From an uncultured Clostridium sp. (GTDB lineage: Bacteria; Bacillota; Clostridia; TANB77; CAG-508): a stretch of DNA of 33,995 bases. Positions 25,299 to 32,974 of the stretch are shown one piece after another (the stretch's first letter is position 1; the number at the start of each line of letters is the position of its first letter). The position numbers were made by a program, and so were the translations under genes. The stretch covers positions 1-33,995 of the forward strand of contig CAOJRU010000019.1 in NCBI GenBank assembly GCA_948442365.1, read 5' to 3'. Under the pieces are notes generated by a model. It was not told where the DNA came from and did no database searches. It saw only the letters and a program-made list of their open reading frames with translations.

Positions 25299-27567
25299 CT
25301 ACATCATATTATTTGGATTTACGTCAATTGTTATTCTTGTTGTTTTCAAATTTTTACTATAAATCTCTTTTAAACATTCATTTAATATTTGATTGGCTTG
25401 TTCTGTCATATTTCCTTTCATGATAATTCGATAACGTATTCTATTTTGTATTTTATCAATTGGTGCTGGCATTGGTTTAAAAATTCTAAATGGTTCTTCC
25501 TCTAACTTATTTTTTAACGTTTCATAAAACCACTGACTCGATTTTTTTATTTCTTGTTCTTCTAAACTATTGAAGTTCACTACTATTATATCGCAAAATG
25601 GTGGATATTTCAACTGTTTACGTAAGGCAATTTCCGTTTCGTAAAATTTTTCATATTTTTGCTCTTTTGCACATTGGATACTGAAATTTTCCGGATTATA
25701 ACTTTGTACAATTACTATACCTGGTAATTGTTCTCTTCCCGCTCTTCCGTGCTACTTGCGTTAAAATTTGGAAGGTCCTTTCATTGGCTCTATAGTCGTC
25801 AATATTTAAAGAACTGTCTGCTGCTATTACACCAACTAATGTAACATTGGGAAAATGGTGCCCCTTTACTACCATTTGTGTTCCAATTAATACATCAATG
25901 TTGTCATTTTTAAATTGCTTTAATATTTGCTCATGTGAATTTTTTTTGGTAACCGTATCTACATCCATTCGAATGGTACTCGCATATGGAAATTGTTTGT
26001 GGATTTCTTGTTCTAACCTTTGTGTTCCTGTTCCAAAATATCGTATTTTATCACTATGACATTCTGGACATATACTAACAATGTTTTCTTCGTAGCCACA
26101 ATAATGACATTTCAATTTCTTTTCATAACTATGATACGTCATACTGATATTACAGTTCTTGCATTTTACAGTATAACCACAATTCCTACACATGATAAAA
26201 GTAGAATAACCTCTTCGATTTAAAAAGAGAATGGTTTGTCTTTTTTCTTTCAGATTTTCTTCTATGGCAGTATATAAATCCATACTTAACATGGAGCGAT
26301 TTCCATTGACTAATTCTTGTTTCAAATCTACTATTTGCACTTTTGGTAATGAAGATTGGTTCGCTCTTTTGGTTAAAGTTAGTAAGGATACCTCTGTTTT
26401 TTCTTTGTTTATCGCAGAATAATAGCTTCTTATATCTGGTGTTGCACTTCCTAAGACTAAGGGACAATTACTTTGTTTTGCTATCTTTTTGGCTACTTCT
26501 TTGGCATCGTATTTTGGATTTGCTTCTGATTTATAAGAGCTATCATGTTCTTCATCAATAATAATAATTCCTATTTTTTCAAGAGGAGCAAATATAGCTG
26601 ACCTTGCTCCAATTACTATTTTTACTTTTCCTTGTTTAATTCTCTCCCATTCATCATGTCTTTCTCCTATAGATAATTTACTATGTAATACCGCAATTTC
26701 TTCTTTCCCAAATCGAGCTACAAATCGATCTATCATTTGTGGTGTTAAGGATATTTCGGGTACTAATAAAATAGATGCTTTTTCTTGTTCTATTGCTTTT
26801 TGTATTAATTGCAAATATATTTCTGTCTTGCCAGAACCTGTTACACCATATAATAAAAAAGTTCGATAAGTCCCATGTTTCATTTCTTGTGCGACCTTCT
26901 GATAGGCTTCTTGCTGTTCCTCTGTTAATTTTAATTTTTCTGTCTTTTCCCCTTTCTGAATCGCCTCTATATCTTTCCCATTCAATGGATTTCTTTCCAT
27001 TTTTTGCTCTATTACTTCTAAATATCCATTTTTTATTAAGGTGTTTACAATCGCTCTTGAAGTATCTGTAAACATTTCTATTTCTGGTATGGTTACTCCT
27101 TCATTGTCTTTTACAAAATAAAGGATTTTTTTTTGCTTTTCTGATTTGATTTTACCAGTTTCTATCTCAAATTCTATCTCATCGATGTCTTTTCTTAAAT
27201 ATACACTGTTTATGGTTTTGTCTTGTATCCTTTTTTCTTTGTTTTTTGTTCTTGTTCCTGGTGTTAACATTAATTTAATACAGTCTGCTATATTACAAAA
27301 ATATCTCTTTGCCATCCATTTGGCTAGTTCGATTTGTTCGTCTTTTAATTGTTCTTCTAGTTTTGCTATGTCTTTTATTTCATTGGCATAGTTTGTTTTT
27401 TCTTTTAACCCTACTACAAAAGCTTCTTCTAATTTTCCACTTTTTCCAAATGGTACTAATATTTTGCTTCCTACAAAAATAAGTCCCTCCAATTTTTGTG
27501 GGACATGATAATCAAAAGTTCTATTTAATTTTTTGGCTGTTCGATTGATGATTACTTCTGCTATCAT
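25299..27567 (-). CDS. priA: Primosomal helicase PriA, one +1 frameshift at CGG
   Basis: PriA restarts collapsed replication forks by binding branched DNA and loading the replicative helicase. Segment one (606 aa) has the N-terminal DNA-binding domain, Walker A GVTGSGKTE, the DEEH box and eight zinc cysteines (CRNC, CKNC, CHYC, CPEC). It stops being similar at ...ILTQVA, where CGG (25747-25749) stands in frame. Skipping the C gives QVAGRAGREQLPGIVIVQSY and an open frame to 25299 (149 aa) with the normal PriA C-terminus (KYPPFCDIIVV). The joined length of 755 aa fits the family range of about 730-800. The shift falls inside helicase motif VI, so the unshifted product would be inactive. Confidence 0.92.
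25746..25749 (-). other. +1 frameshift site: CGG in frame, C-GGA read as Gly (priA)
   Basis: Coding strand: CAA GTA GCA C GGA AGA GCG. Skipping the C (25749) gives the near-universal QVAGRAGR of helicase motif VI; the zero frame gives 17 unrelated residues to a stop at 25696. Confidence 0.88.
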
Positions 27568-27662
27568 TTTTTTCTCCTTATTTCTGCCTATAGTATATCA
27601 AATTTTTATACTTTTCACAAGAAAAAAAATGAAATTTAAAATTCCATCTTTTTTCTAATTTT

Positions 27663-28601
27663 TTATTCGAACATAGCTTTAATGGCTTTTCTATAAATAT
27701 CTTTTATGATGTCATAACCACCCTCAACTGTATTTGCAAAAATATCAGCACAAACTCCTGAATTCATTTCCATGACATATAATTTATTGTCTGTTGTATG
27801 GATAATATCAATGGTAGTAAAATTCATATTCATAGCCTTTCCCGCTTCTTTCGCTAGCCTTTCGATTCTTTGATATAACTCTCCTTTTTCTAATATGGTA
27901 GGTTTGGCACCACCACTTAAATTATGTTTCCAAGAAACTTCTACTTTTTCCCCTTGTTTTGGAATATACGCCATGTCTAAGCTGTTTAAGTTTTCTTGTA
28001 CAATTGGTTTTTCTGGCAAGTTTAATGCTTGTACTAGCTTTACTAAGCTAGATTGACCATCTCCTATTACGAAAGGTTTTGTTTTTCCATAAATTAAAAG
28101 AACTTCTCCCTTTAGATAAAATGTTCTATATTCTGTCTGGATGTCATAATAAGGACAAATGCTAACAGAAGTATTATTTTGATTAAATAATTTTTGGATA
28201 GCAATTTCTGCTTCTCTTAAACTATGACAAAGCTCTATTCCCATTCCTTCACATTGGTCATTTGGCTTTACGACTAATTTCGTATGCTTTGAAAGCTCAG
28301 TTCTAATTGTATCCCAGATTCCGTTTTCTGGAACATATTCCCCCCATATACTAGGATTGAATATCATAGTATGCTGGATTACTGGTACATTTTGAGATTT
28401 TAGAACTTCATAAGTAGCATATTTATCTGCTACAATGGTTCCTGTGGCTTGTGGGTTTATGTCAAAAAGATAATTGGTAATATGTCTTGTTTTACCATCT
28501 TTGGTAAGTTGTAAAACCCAATTATAAGAGAGTTTTTCCACTTTTATGTCCATTTCTAGGCATATTTCTTTTATCATACTATGAAAAAATCTTTCCTTCA
28601 T
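27663..28601 (-). CDS. ATP-grasp protein (YheC/YheD-like)
   Basis: A 312-residue ATP-grasp ligase fold. The ATG at 28601 follows AAGGAG, which lies across the gmk stop; an earlier ATG at 28631 has no Shine-Dalgarno. Visible elements are the ATP-binding strands KLVVKPNDQCEGMGIELC and ISICPYYDI-like region (about 150-165), and the metal-binding end NKLYVMEMNSGV. Related YheC/YheD proteins occur with spores, and other ATP-grasp enzymes make peptides or polymers; the substrate here is unknown. Insertion between gmk and priA is not the common arrangement. Confidence 0.75.
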   Translation of the reverse strand: MKERFFHSMIKEICLEMDIKVEKLSYNWVLQLTKDGKTRHITNYLFDINPQATGTIVADKYATYEVLKSQNVPVIQHTMIFNPSIWGEYVPENGIWDTIRTELSKHTKLVVKPNDQCEGMGIELCHSLREAEIAIQKLFNQNNTSVSICPYYDIQTEYRTFYLKGEVLLIYGKTKPFVIGDGQSSLVKLVQALNLPEKPIVQENLNSLDMAYIPKQGEKVEVSWKHNLSGGAKPTILEKGELYQRIERLAKEAGKAMNMNFTTIDIIHTTDNKLYVMEMNSGVCADIFANTVEGGYDIIKDIYRKAIKAMFE

Positions 28602-28605
28602 TTGC

Positions 28606-29175
28606 CTACTCCTTTTCCATTCTTTGTTCATTTTTTATAATGGTTTCTATAATTTGTACGGTTTTTTCTAAATCATCATTTTTTAATACATAATCATATA
28701 AAGGAATCCTAGATTCTTCATAATCAAATCGATTCAATCTTAATATCACTTCTGCTGGACTAGGCTTGTCCACTCTTGCTTCTAATCTTTTCTTTAATTC
28801 TTCTTTAGGAACTCTTAAAAAAACAGTAACTATCCTTGTATCTTCTTTTAACAATTCCTTTAAATGTTCGGTTCCATTTACATCAATATCTTTGACGATA
28901 ACTTTTCCACTTTTTATTTTTTCATTTAATAATTTTCTAGAAGTTCCATAATATTGGTTGTGGTGAATATCGTATTCATAAAATTCTTCTCTTTTTATCA
29001 TTTCTTCAAATTCTTCTCGGCTAACAAAATTATAAGTTTGTCCTTCGATATCGCCTTCTCTCATTGGCCTAGAAGTAAAAGATGGAAGTGATTCTACCTT
29101 TTCCATCCTTTTGATTAGTTCTTTTTTTATGGTATCTTTTCCTGCTCCTGCTACGCCAGATAGTATAACTAACAT
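28606..29175 (-). CDS. gmk: Guanylate kinase (variant P-loop)
   Basis: Phosphorylates GMP to GDP. The 189-residue protein has P-loop SGVAGAGKDT (usual SGPSGVGKGT), the GMP-binding SFTSRPMREGDIEGQTYNFV, and VIVKDIDVNG in place of VLLDIDVQG. These differences are modest, and position in the yicC-remA-rpoZ-gmk-priA block supports the call. Its ATG overlaps the rpoZ stop by 7 bases. Confidence 0.9.
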   Translation of the reverse strand: MLVILSGVAGAGKDTIKKELIKRMEKVESLPSFTSRPMREGDIEGQTYNFVSREEFEEMIKREEFYEYDIHHNQYYGTSRKLLNEKIKSGKVIVKDIDVNGTEHLKELLKEDTRIVTVFLRVPKEELKKRLEARVDKPSPAEVILRLNRFDYEESRIPLYDYVLKNDDLEKTVQIIETIIKNEQRMEKE

Positions 29176-29357
29176 ATGGTTACCTTCCCTTCTGCTATTT
29201 CATTAGCAGCTAAGGTTACTGGTGACTCCTCTTTGGCTTTTGTTTTGGCTTCGTCTCCTGCTGCTATTTGTCTTGCTCTTCTTGCTGTTGCAATTACTAA
29301 TTCGTATCTGTTTTGTGCTTTGGTCAATAATTGACCTACGGTTGGTTTTACAATCAT
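29169..29357 (-). CDS. rpoZ: RNA polymerase omega subunit
   Basis: A 62-residue protein starting MIVKPTVGQLLTKAQNRYEL, with TARRARQIAAGD and PVTLAANEIAEGKV typical of omega. The ATG at 29357 follows AAAGGG; a GTG nine bases upstream is less likely. It assists assembly of RNA polymerase. It overlaps gmk. Confidence 0.93.
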   Translation of the reverse strand: MIVKPTVGQLLTKAQNRYELVIATARRARQIAAGDEAKTKAKEESPVTLAANEIAEGKVTIC

Positions 29358-29393
29358 TTTATACACCCTTTCTCTTCTATTTTTACTTAAATA

Positions 29394-29651
29394 TTATTTC
29401 TCAAATTCTTGTGAGATTGATTTATCAATTCTTCCTCCTACTGTTTCTGGTTGAACAGCTGATAATATAATATGTCCAGAATCCATAATTAATACCGCTC
29501 TTGTCCTTCTTCCATAAGTGGCATCTACTGCCGTTTTATTATCTTTGGCTTCTTGTACCATTCTTTTGATGGGTGCCGACTCTGGACTTACAATTGCTAC
29601 GATTCTTTCTGAAGACACAATATTTCCAAAACCTATATTTACTAATTGCAT
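29394..29651 (-). CDS. remA: Extracellular matrix regulator RemA (DUF370)
   Basis: An 85-residue DNA-binding regulator that in Bacillus activates matrix and osmoprotection genes. The conserved [20 protein letters not shown] and [20 protein letters not shown] are intact. Standard position between yicC and gmk. Confidence 0.94.
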   Translation of the reverse strand: MQLVNIGFGNIVSSERIVAIVSPESAPIKRMVQEAKDNKTAVDATYGRRTRAVLIMDSGHIILSAVQPETVGGRIDKSISQEFEK

Positions 29652-29737
29652 GTTATCCCTCCATTCTCTATCTTCTTTTTGACCTAAAACGATTTGGAAA
29701 AGAATTGTTATTTGGCTAGTATTCTAACGAATACAGT

Positions 29738-30613
29738 TTATTCGATGTTTTGTACTTGCTCTCTCACATTCTCCAGTTCCGTTTTTATTTCAATCACCCC
29801 ATTGGTAATTTCTAAATTATTAGCTTTTGAACCAATGGTATTCGTTTCTCGATTCATTTCTTGAATGATAAAATCCAACTTTTTTCCAATCGCTTCTTCT
29901 GTATTCAAAAGCATTTCAAATTGTGATATATGACTTTTTAATCTTGTTACTTCTTCCTCTATCGAACATTTATCTGCATAAATCACTACTTCTTGTGCTA
30001 ATCGTGCTTCATCTAGTTCTTGATTTTTTAGTATTTCCTTTATTCTACCCTCTAATTTTACTACATATTCTTCAATAAGTCCAGTGGAAAGCAAAGATAT
30101 TTCTTTTACTTTTTCTTGAATGGTAGTAATTCTTGCTAATAAATCCTCTGCTATTTTGCTACCTTCTGTGGCTCTCATTTGTACTAAATTATGAGTTGCT
30201 TGCTTTACTGTATCTAATAATTCATTTTTGATGGTTTCATCTTCTTGCTTATTTTGTATATTTAAAACATCTGGTAATTTAGAAATTTCGGTTACTTCTA
30301 TATTGGCTGAAATTTCTTCTTCTTTGGCTAATTTTTTTAATTGTTCGATATATATTTTAGCAAGTTCCTGGTTGATTTTTATTTCTTTTCCTTCTGCCTG
30401 ATTATTTTGAAATGTAATAAAAACATCTATTTTTCCTCTTTTTACTTGGGAGGCTATTTCTTTTTTTACCACTTCTTCTAAATAGCTTAATACTCTTGGC
30501 ATTTTTACGGTAATGTCTAAATATCTATGATTTACACTTTTTATTTCGATTTGATATTCTCTGTTATTTTCTATTAAATTTGCTTTGCCATATCCTGTCA
30601 TACTTTTTATCAT
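29738..30613 (-). CDS. yicC: YicC family endoribonuclease
   Basis: A 291-residue protein with the family start MIKSMTGYGKA, the SVNHRYLDI block and the C-terminal DUF1732 signature FIIQEMNRETNTIGSKANN. Members are metal-dependent endoribonucleases involved in RNA turnover. It heads the remA-rpoZ-gmk run, 6 bases after the upstream membrane protein gene. Confidence 0.93.
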   Translation of the reverse strand: MIKSMTGYGKANLIENNREYQIEIKSVNHRYLDITVKMPRVLSYLEEVVKKEIASQVKRGKIDVFITFQNNQAEGKEIKINQELAKIYIEQLKKLAKEEEISANIEVTEISKLPDVLNIQNKQEDETIKNELLDTVKQATHNLVQMRATEGSKIAEDLLARITTIQEKVKEISLLSTGLIEEYVVKLEGRIKEILKNQELDEARLAQEVVIYADKCSIEEEVTRLKSHISQFEMLLNTEEAIGKKLDFIIQEMNRETNTIGSKANNLEITNGVIEIKTELENVREQVQNIE

Positions 30614-30619
30614 TCTATT

Positions 30620-31300
30620 CTACCTCTTTTTCTTTTTGGACTTTTTCTTTTTATGCTTATTCTTTTTCTTTTTAGGAATTTTGACTTCTTCCTCTTGGTT
30701 CGTTTCCTTTTGCAAATTTTCTTCTGTTTTTTCTTCTATTTCTTCCTTCTCTTTTTGCTCTTCTAGTTTGTCTTCTTTTTCTTCCCCTCTTTTTCTAGCT
30801 TCTTTTTTGATTGGTTCATCCTTTTTTACAATTTCAGAAATATCACTTAAACTATTTAAATAATCCTTTCTTCCTTTGGTATATAATATAATTGATTTTA
30901 ATACAAAATAAATAGATAGAACATAAGAAGACGTTAATAAATAAAGTCTAAAATCGTATTTTAACAAGGTAATTACATGCATAATGGATAAACTATGTAA
31001 GGATAAGAATAAAAATTCTATTCCTGTAATGGCTATACTACCATTATCTTTTTTATACGCTTTTTCTAAAAATACGATACCAATTACCAAAAATGCTCCT
31101 GCAAACACTTCAATGTCTCCTATTAGCCTTTCTTGTTGCATGGTAACATAGGCTAAACTTAATACGATGAAATAAATCATAACTCCTACTGCTTTTAACA
31201 AATTACCAAATATCTTCTTTAAAATTTCTTGTGATATTTCTTTCGGAATTTTTTTCTTTTGGTTTTTTTTATTCTCTTTTTTTATTAGGTCCTTTGTCAT
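30620..31300 (-). CDS. Membrane protein with long Lys/Glu-rich tail, unknown function
   Basis: A 226-residue protein. A basic N-terminus is followed by about four hydrophobic helices (about 33-52, 63-79, 90-110, 118-140). The soluble tail (about 145-226) is nearly all Lys and Glu and ends in a run of lysines (KKKKNKHKKKKSKKKK). Such a tail could bind nucleic acid or acidic phospholipid; no domain is recognised. It is 6 bases from yicC and 20 from rsmE, so it is co-transcribed. Confidence 0.7.
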   Translation of the reverse strand: MTKDLIKKENKKNQKKKIPKEISQEILKKIFGNLLKAVGVMIYFIVLSLAYVTMQQERLIGDIEVFAGAFLVIGIVFLEKAYKKDNGSIAITGIEFLFLSLHSLSIMHVITLLKYDFRLYLLTSSYVLSIYFVLKSIILYTKGRKDYLNSLSDISEIVKKDEPIKKEARKRGEEKEDKLEEQKEKEEIEEKTEENLQKETNQEEEVKIPKKKKNKHKKKKSKKKKR

Positions 31301-31320
31301 TTTTATTTCATTCCTTTCTC

Positions 31321-32079
31321 CTAACTAATATTATCTTCTAGTTCATACATGATAATACTTAATATATTTAATGCTACGGTTTCTGTTCTTAGAATTCTAT
31401 TTCCTAACGTCACTATTTTAGCACCTCTTTCTTGTAATAATGCTATTTCTGAATCTTCGATGCCACCTTCTGGTCCTATTAAAATTCCAATTTTTAACTC
31501 TTGTGTTGCATTTAATTTTAATTTTTCTAATTCATATCGCAATTTATTTTGTTTCTCATTTTCATAAGCCACTATTACTATATCATATTCTTGGCATAAA
31601 TTACAAACATTTTTAAGCGAAATGCTATCATTTATTTTTGGAATGGTGTTTCTCCCACTTTGTTTGGCTGCTACTTCTGCTATCTTTTGCCATCTCTCTA
31701 TCTTTTTTCTTTTGTCTTTCTCATTTAATTTAACAACACATCTTTTCATCTCTACTGGCGTAATATCGTAAACACCCAGTTCGACGGATTTTTGAATAAC
31801 TAATTCCATTTTGTCTGCCTTCGGTAATCCCTGTAAAATGGTTACTTTTATATTGGATTCTGCATTAGCTTCTAATTCTTGTACGATATTACATGTAATT
31901 TCTTTGTCTTCTAATGCTTGAATTTCACATAAATAATCAACCGCTGTATCGGTATTACATATAGTTATGGTATCTCCTGCCTTTTTTCTTAATACATTTT
32001 TTAAGTGATTTACGTCTTGGCCTACTATTATTATTTTATCGTCTTCTACATTTTGATTATTTACAAAAAATTTGGGCAT
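31321..32079 (-). CDS. rsmE: 16S rRNA m3U1498 methyltransferase RsmE
   Basis: Methylates U1498 of 16S rRNA with S-adenosylmethionine. The 252-residue protein carries the SPOUT knot motifs IGILIGPEGGIEDSEI and VTLGNRILRTETVALNIL plus the PUA-like N-terminal part (PKFFVNNQNVEDD). Length is normal. First gene of its run after the rubrerythrin terminator. Confidence 0.95.
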   Translation of the reverse strand: MPKFFVNNQNVEDDKIIIVGQDVNHLKNVLRKKAGDTITICNTDTAVDYLCEIQALEDKEITCNIVQELEANAESNIKVTILQGLPKADKMELVIQKSVELGVYDITPVEMKRCVVKLNEKDKRKKIERWQKIAEVAAKQSGRNTIPKINDSISLKNVCNLCQEYDIVIVAYENEKQNKLRYELEKLKLNATQELKIGILIGPEGGIEDSEIALLQERGAKIVTLGNRILRTETVALNILSIIMYELEDNIS

Positions 32080-32165
32080 TTTTCTTTCTCCTTTTGGTAC
32101 TTTCTTCTTAATTGTTTCTTATTATATGCTTTTTTCGTATCTTTTTCAAGTGATTCCTTAAAAAT

Positions 32166-32202
32166 AAAAAGACCCTATTCATTCTTTGAATATTGCCTTT
32201 TT
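32166..32202 (-). terminator. Rho-independent terminator of rubrerythrin
   Basis: On the minus strand AAAAAGGC and ATATTC pair with GAATGAATA and GGTCTTTTT around a short loop, with two mismatches. A U-rich stretch follows. It starts 8 bases after the rubrerythrin stop. Confidence 0.75.
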
Positions 32203-32209
32203 AATATTA

Positions 32210-32749
32210 TTAATAATTTTCTGCTTTGATTTCAAAATATGCTTTTGGATGAGCACATACTGGGCAGATTTCTGGTGCTTGTTTTCCTATTACAATATGT
32301 CCACAATTTCTACATTTCCAGATTTTATCTCCATCACGACTAAATACTAAGCCATCTTCTACATTTTCTAATAATTTTTTATATCTTTCTTCATGTTCTT
32401 TTTCTATTTTTCCAACTTCTTCAAAAAGATATGCAATATGGTCAAACCCTTCTTCTTTGGCTTCTTTTGCCATTCTGTCATACATGTCTGTCCATTCATA
32501 GTTTTCTCCTTCTGCTGCTGCTTTTAAGTTTTCTGCTGTTCCTTGAATGTCTCCTCCTTGTAATAATTTGAACCAAATTTTAGCATGTTCTTTTTCATTG
32601 TCTGCGGTTTCTTGGAATATAGCTGCTATTTGCTCATATCCTTCTTTTTTGGCTTTGCTTGCAAAATAGGTATACTTGTTTCTTGCTTGGGATTCTCCTG
32701 CAAATGCCTCCATTAAGTTTTGTTCTGTTTTACTTCCTTTTAATTCCAT
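32210..32749 (-). CDS. rbr: Rubrerythrin
   Basis: Peroxide-reducing protein of anaerobes. The 179-residue protein has a ferritin-like diiron domain ([38 protein letters not shown]) and a C-terminal rubredoxin domain with cysteines in CRNCGH and CPVCAHP. It is monocistronic, between the promoter/operator at 32771-32817 and the terminator at 32166-32202. Confidence 0.96.
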   Translation of the reverse strand: MELKGSKTEQNLMEAFAGESQARNKYTYFASKAKKEGYEQIAAIFQETADNEKEHAKIWFKLLQGGDIQGTAENLKAAAEGENYEWTDMYDRMAKEAKEEGFDHIAYLFEEVGKIEKEHEERYKKLLENVEDGLVFSRDGDKIWKCRNCGHIVIGKQAPEICPVCAHPKAYFEIKAENY

Positions 32750-32770
32750 TTCTTTTTCCTCCCTATTCTT

Positions 32771-32817
32771 ATTTTGTATTATTTTAAATTTAATGACAAA
32801 TTATTCCTATTTGTCAT
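32771..32817 (-). promoter_or_regulatory. Rubrerythrin promoter with palindromic operator over the -35
   Basis: Minus-strand TTGTCA (32794-32799), 17-base spacer, CAAAAT (32771-32776). A 9-bp inverted repeat, ATGACAAAT (32793-32801) and ATTTGTCAT (32809-32817), contains the -35. It does not match the PerR or Rex consensus that I know. It could also fold in the tRNA transcript, but it lacks a T-tract on the minus strand. Confidence 0.5.
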
Positions 32818-32822
32818 AATTT

Positions 32823-32905
32823 TGGTACCGATGGTGGGACTCGAACCCACATGGTTTCCCGCTGGATTTTGAATCCAGTGCGTCTACCAATTCCGCCACA
32901 TCGGC
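32823..32905 (-). tRNA. tRNA-Leu (anticodon CAA), CCA encoded
   Basis: The acceptor stem GCCGATG pairs with CATCGGT, the discriminator is A and the CCA is encoded (32823-32825). The anticodon stem CTGGA/TCCAG encloses TTCAAAA with anticodon CAA (reads UUG). The T arm is GTGGG TTCGAGT CCCAC, and a short class II variable arm lies between. 83 bases in all. Confidence 0.95.
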
Positions 32906-32911
32906 ATATTA

Positions 32912-32947
32912 AAAAATATGTACTAATATATCTTAGCACATATTTTT
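32912..32947 (-). terminator. Hairpin after the right-end gene, overlapping the tRNA promoter
   Basis: AAAAATATGT (32912-32921) pairs with ACATATTTTT (32938-32947). A T-run follows on the minus strand. It lies 28 bases after the stop at 32975, so it may end that gene's transcript. Confidence 0.45.
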
Positions 32948-32958
32948 TTTATTGTCCA
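32930..32958 (-). promoter_or_regulatory. Promoter of tRNA-Leu
   Basis: Minus-strand TGGACA (32953-32958), 17-base spacer ending TGC, TAAGAT (32930-32935), an extended -10. The tRNA begins 25 bases downstream of the -10. Confidence 0.55.
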
Positions 32959-32974
32959 GATTTTTTTCAAAATA

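Noticed and set aside
2382..25749. CGG reassigned to another amino acid without frameshift
   Set aside because: After each CGG the zero frame loses all family similarity and soon stops, while the +1 frame is perfect. A changed meaning of CGG alone cannot explain this.
2382..25749. Random sequencing indels
   Set aside because: Not excluded, but none is in a homopolymer run, all four are the same base in the same codon phase, and no other indel was seen in the window. Read-level checking is the decisive test.
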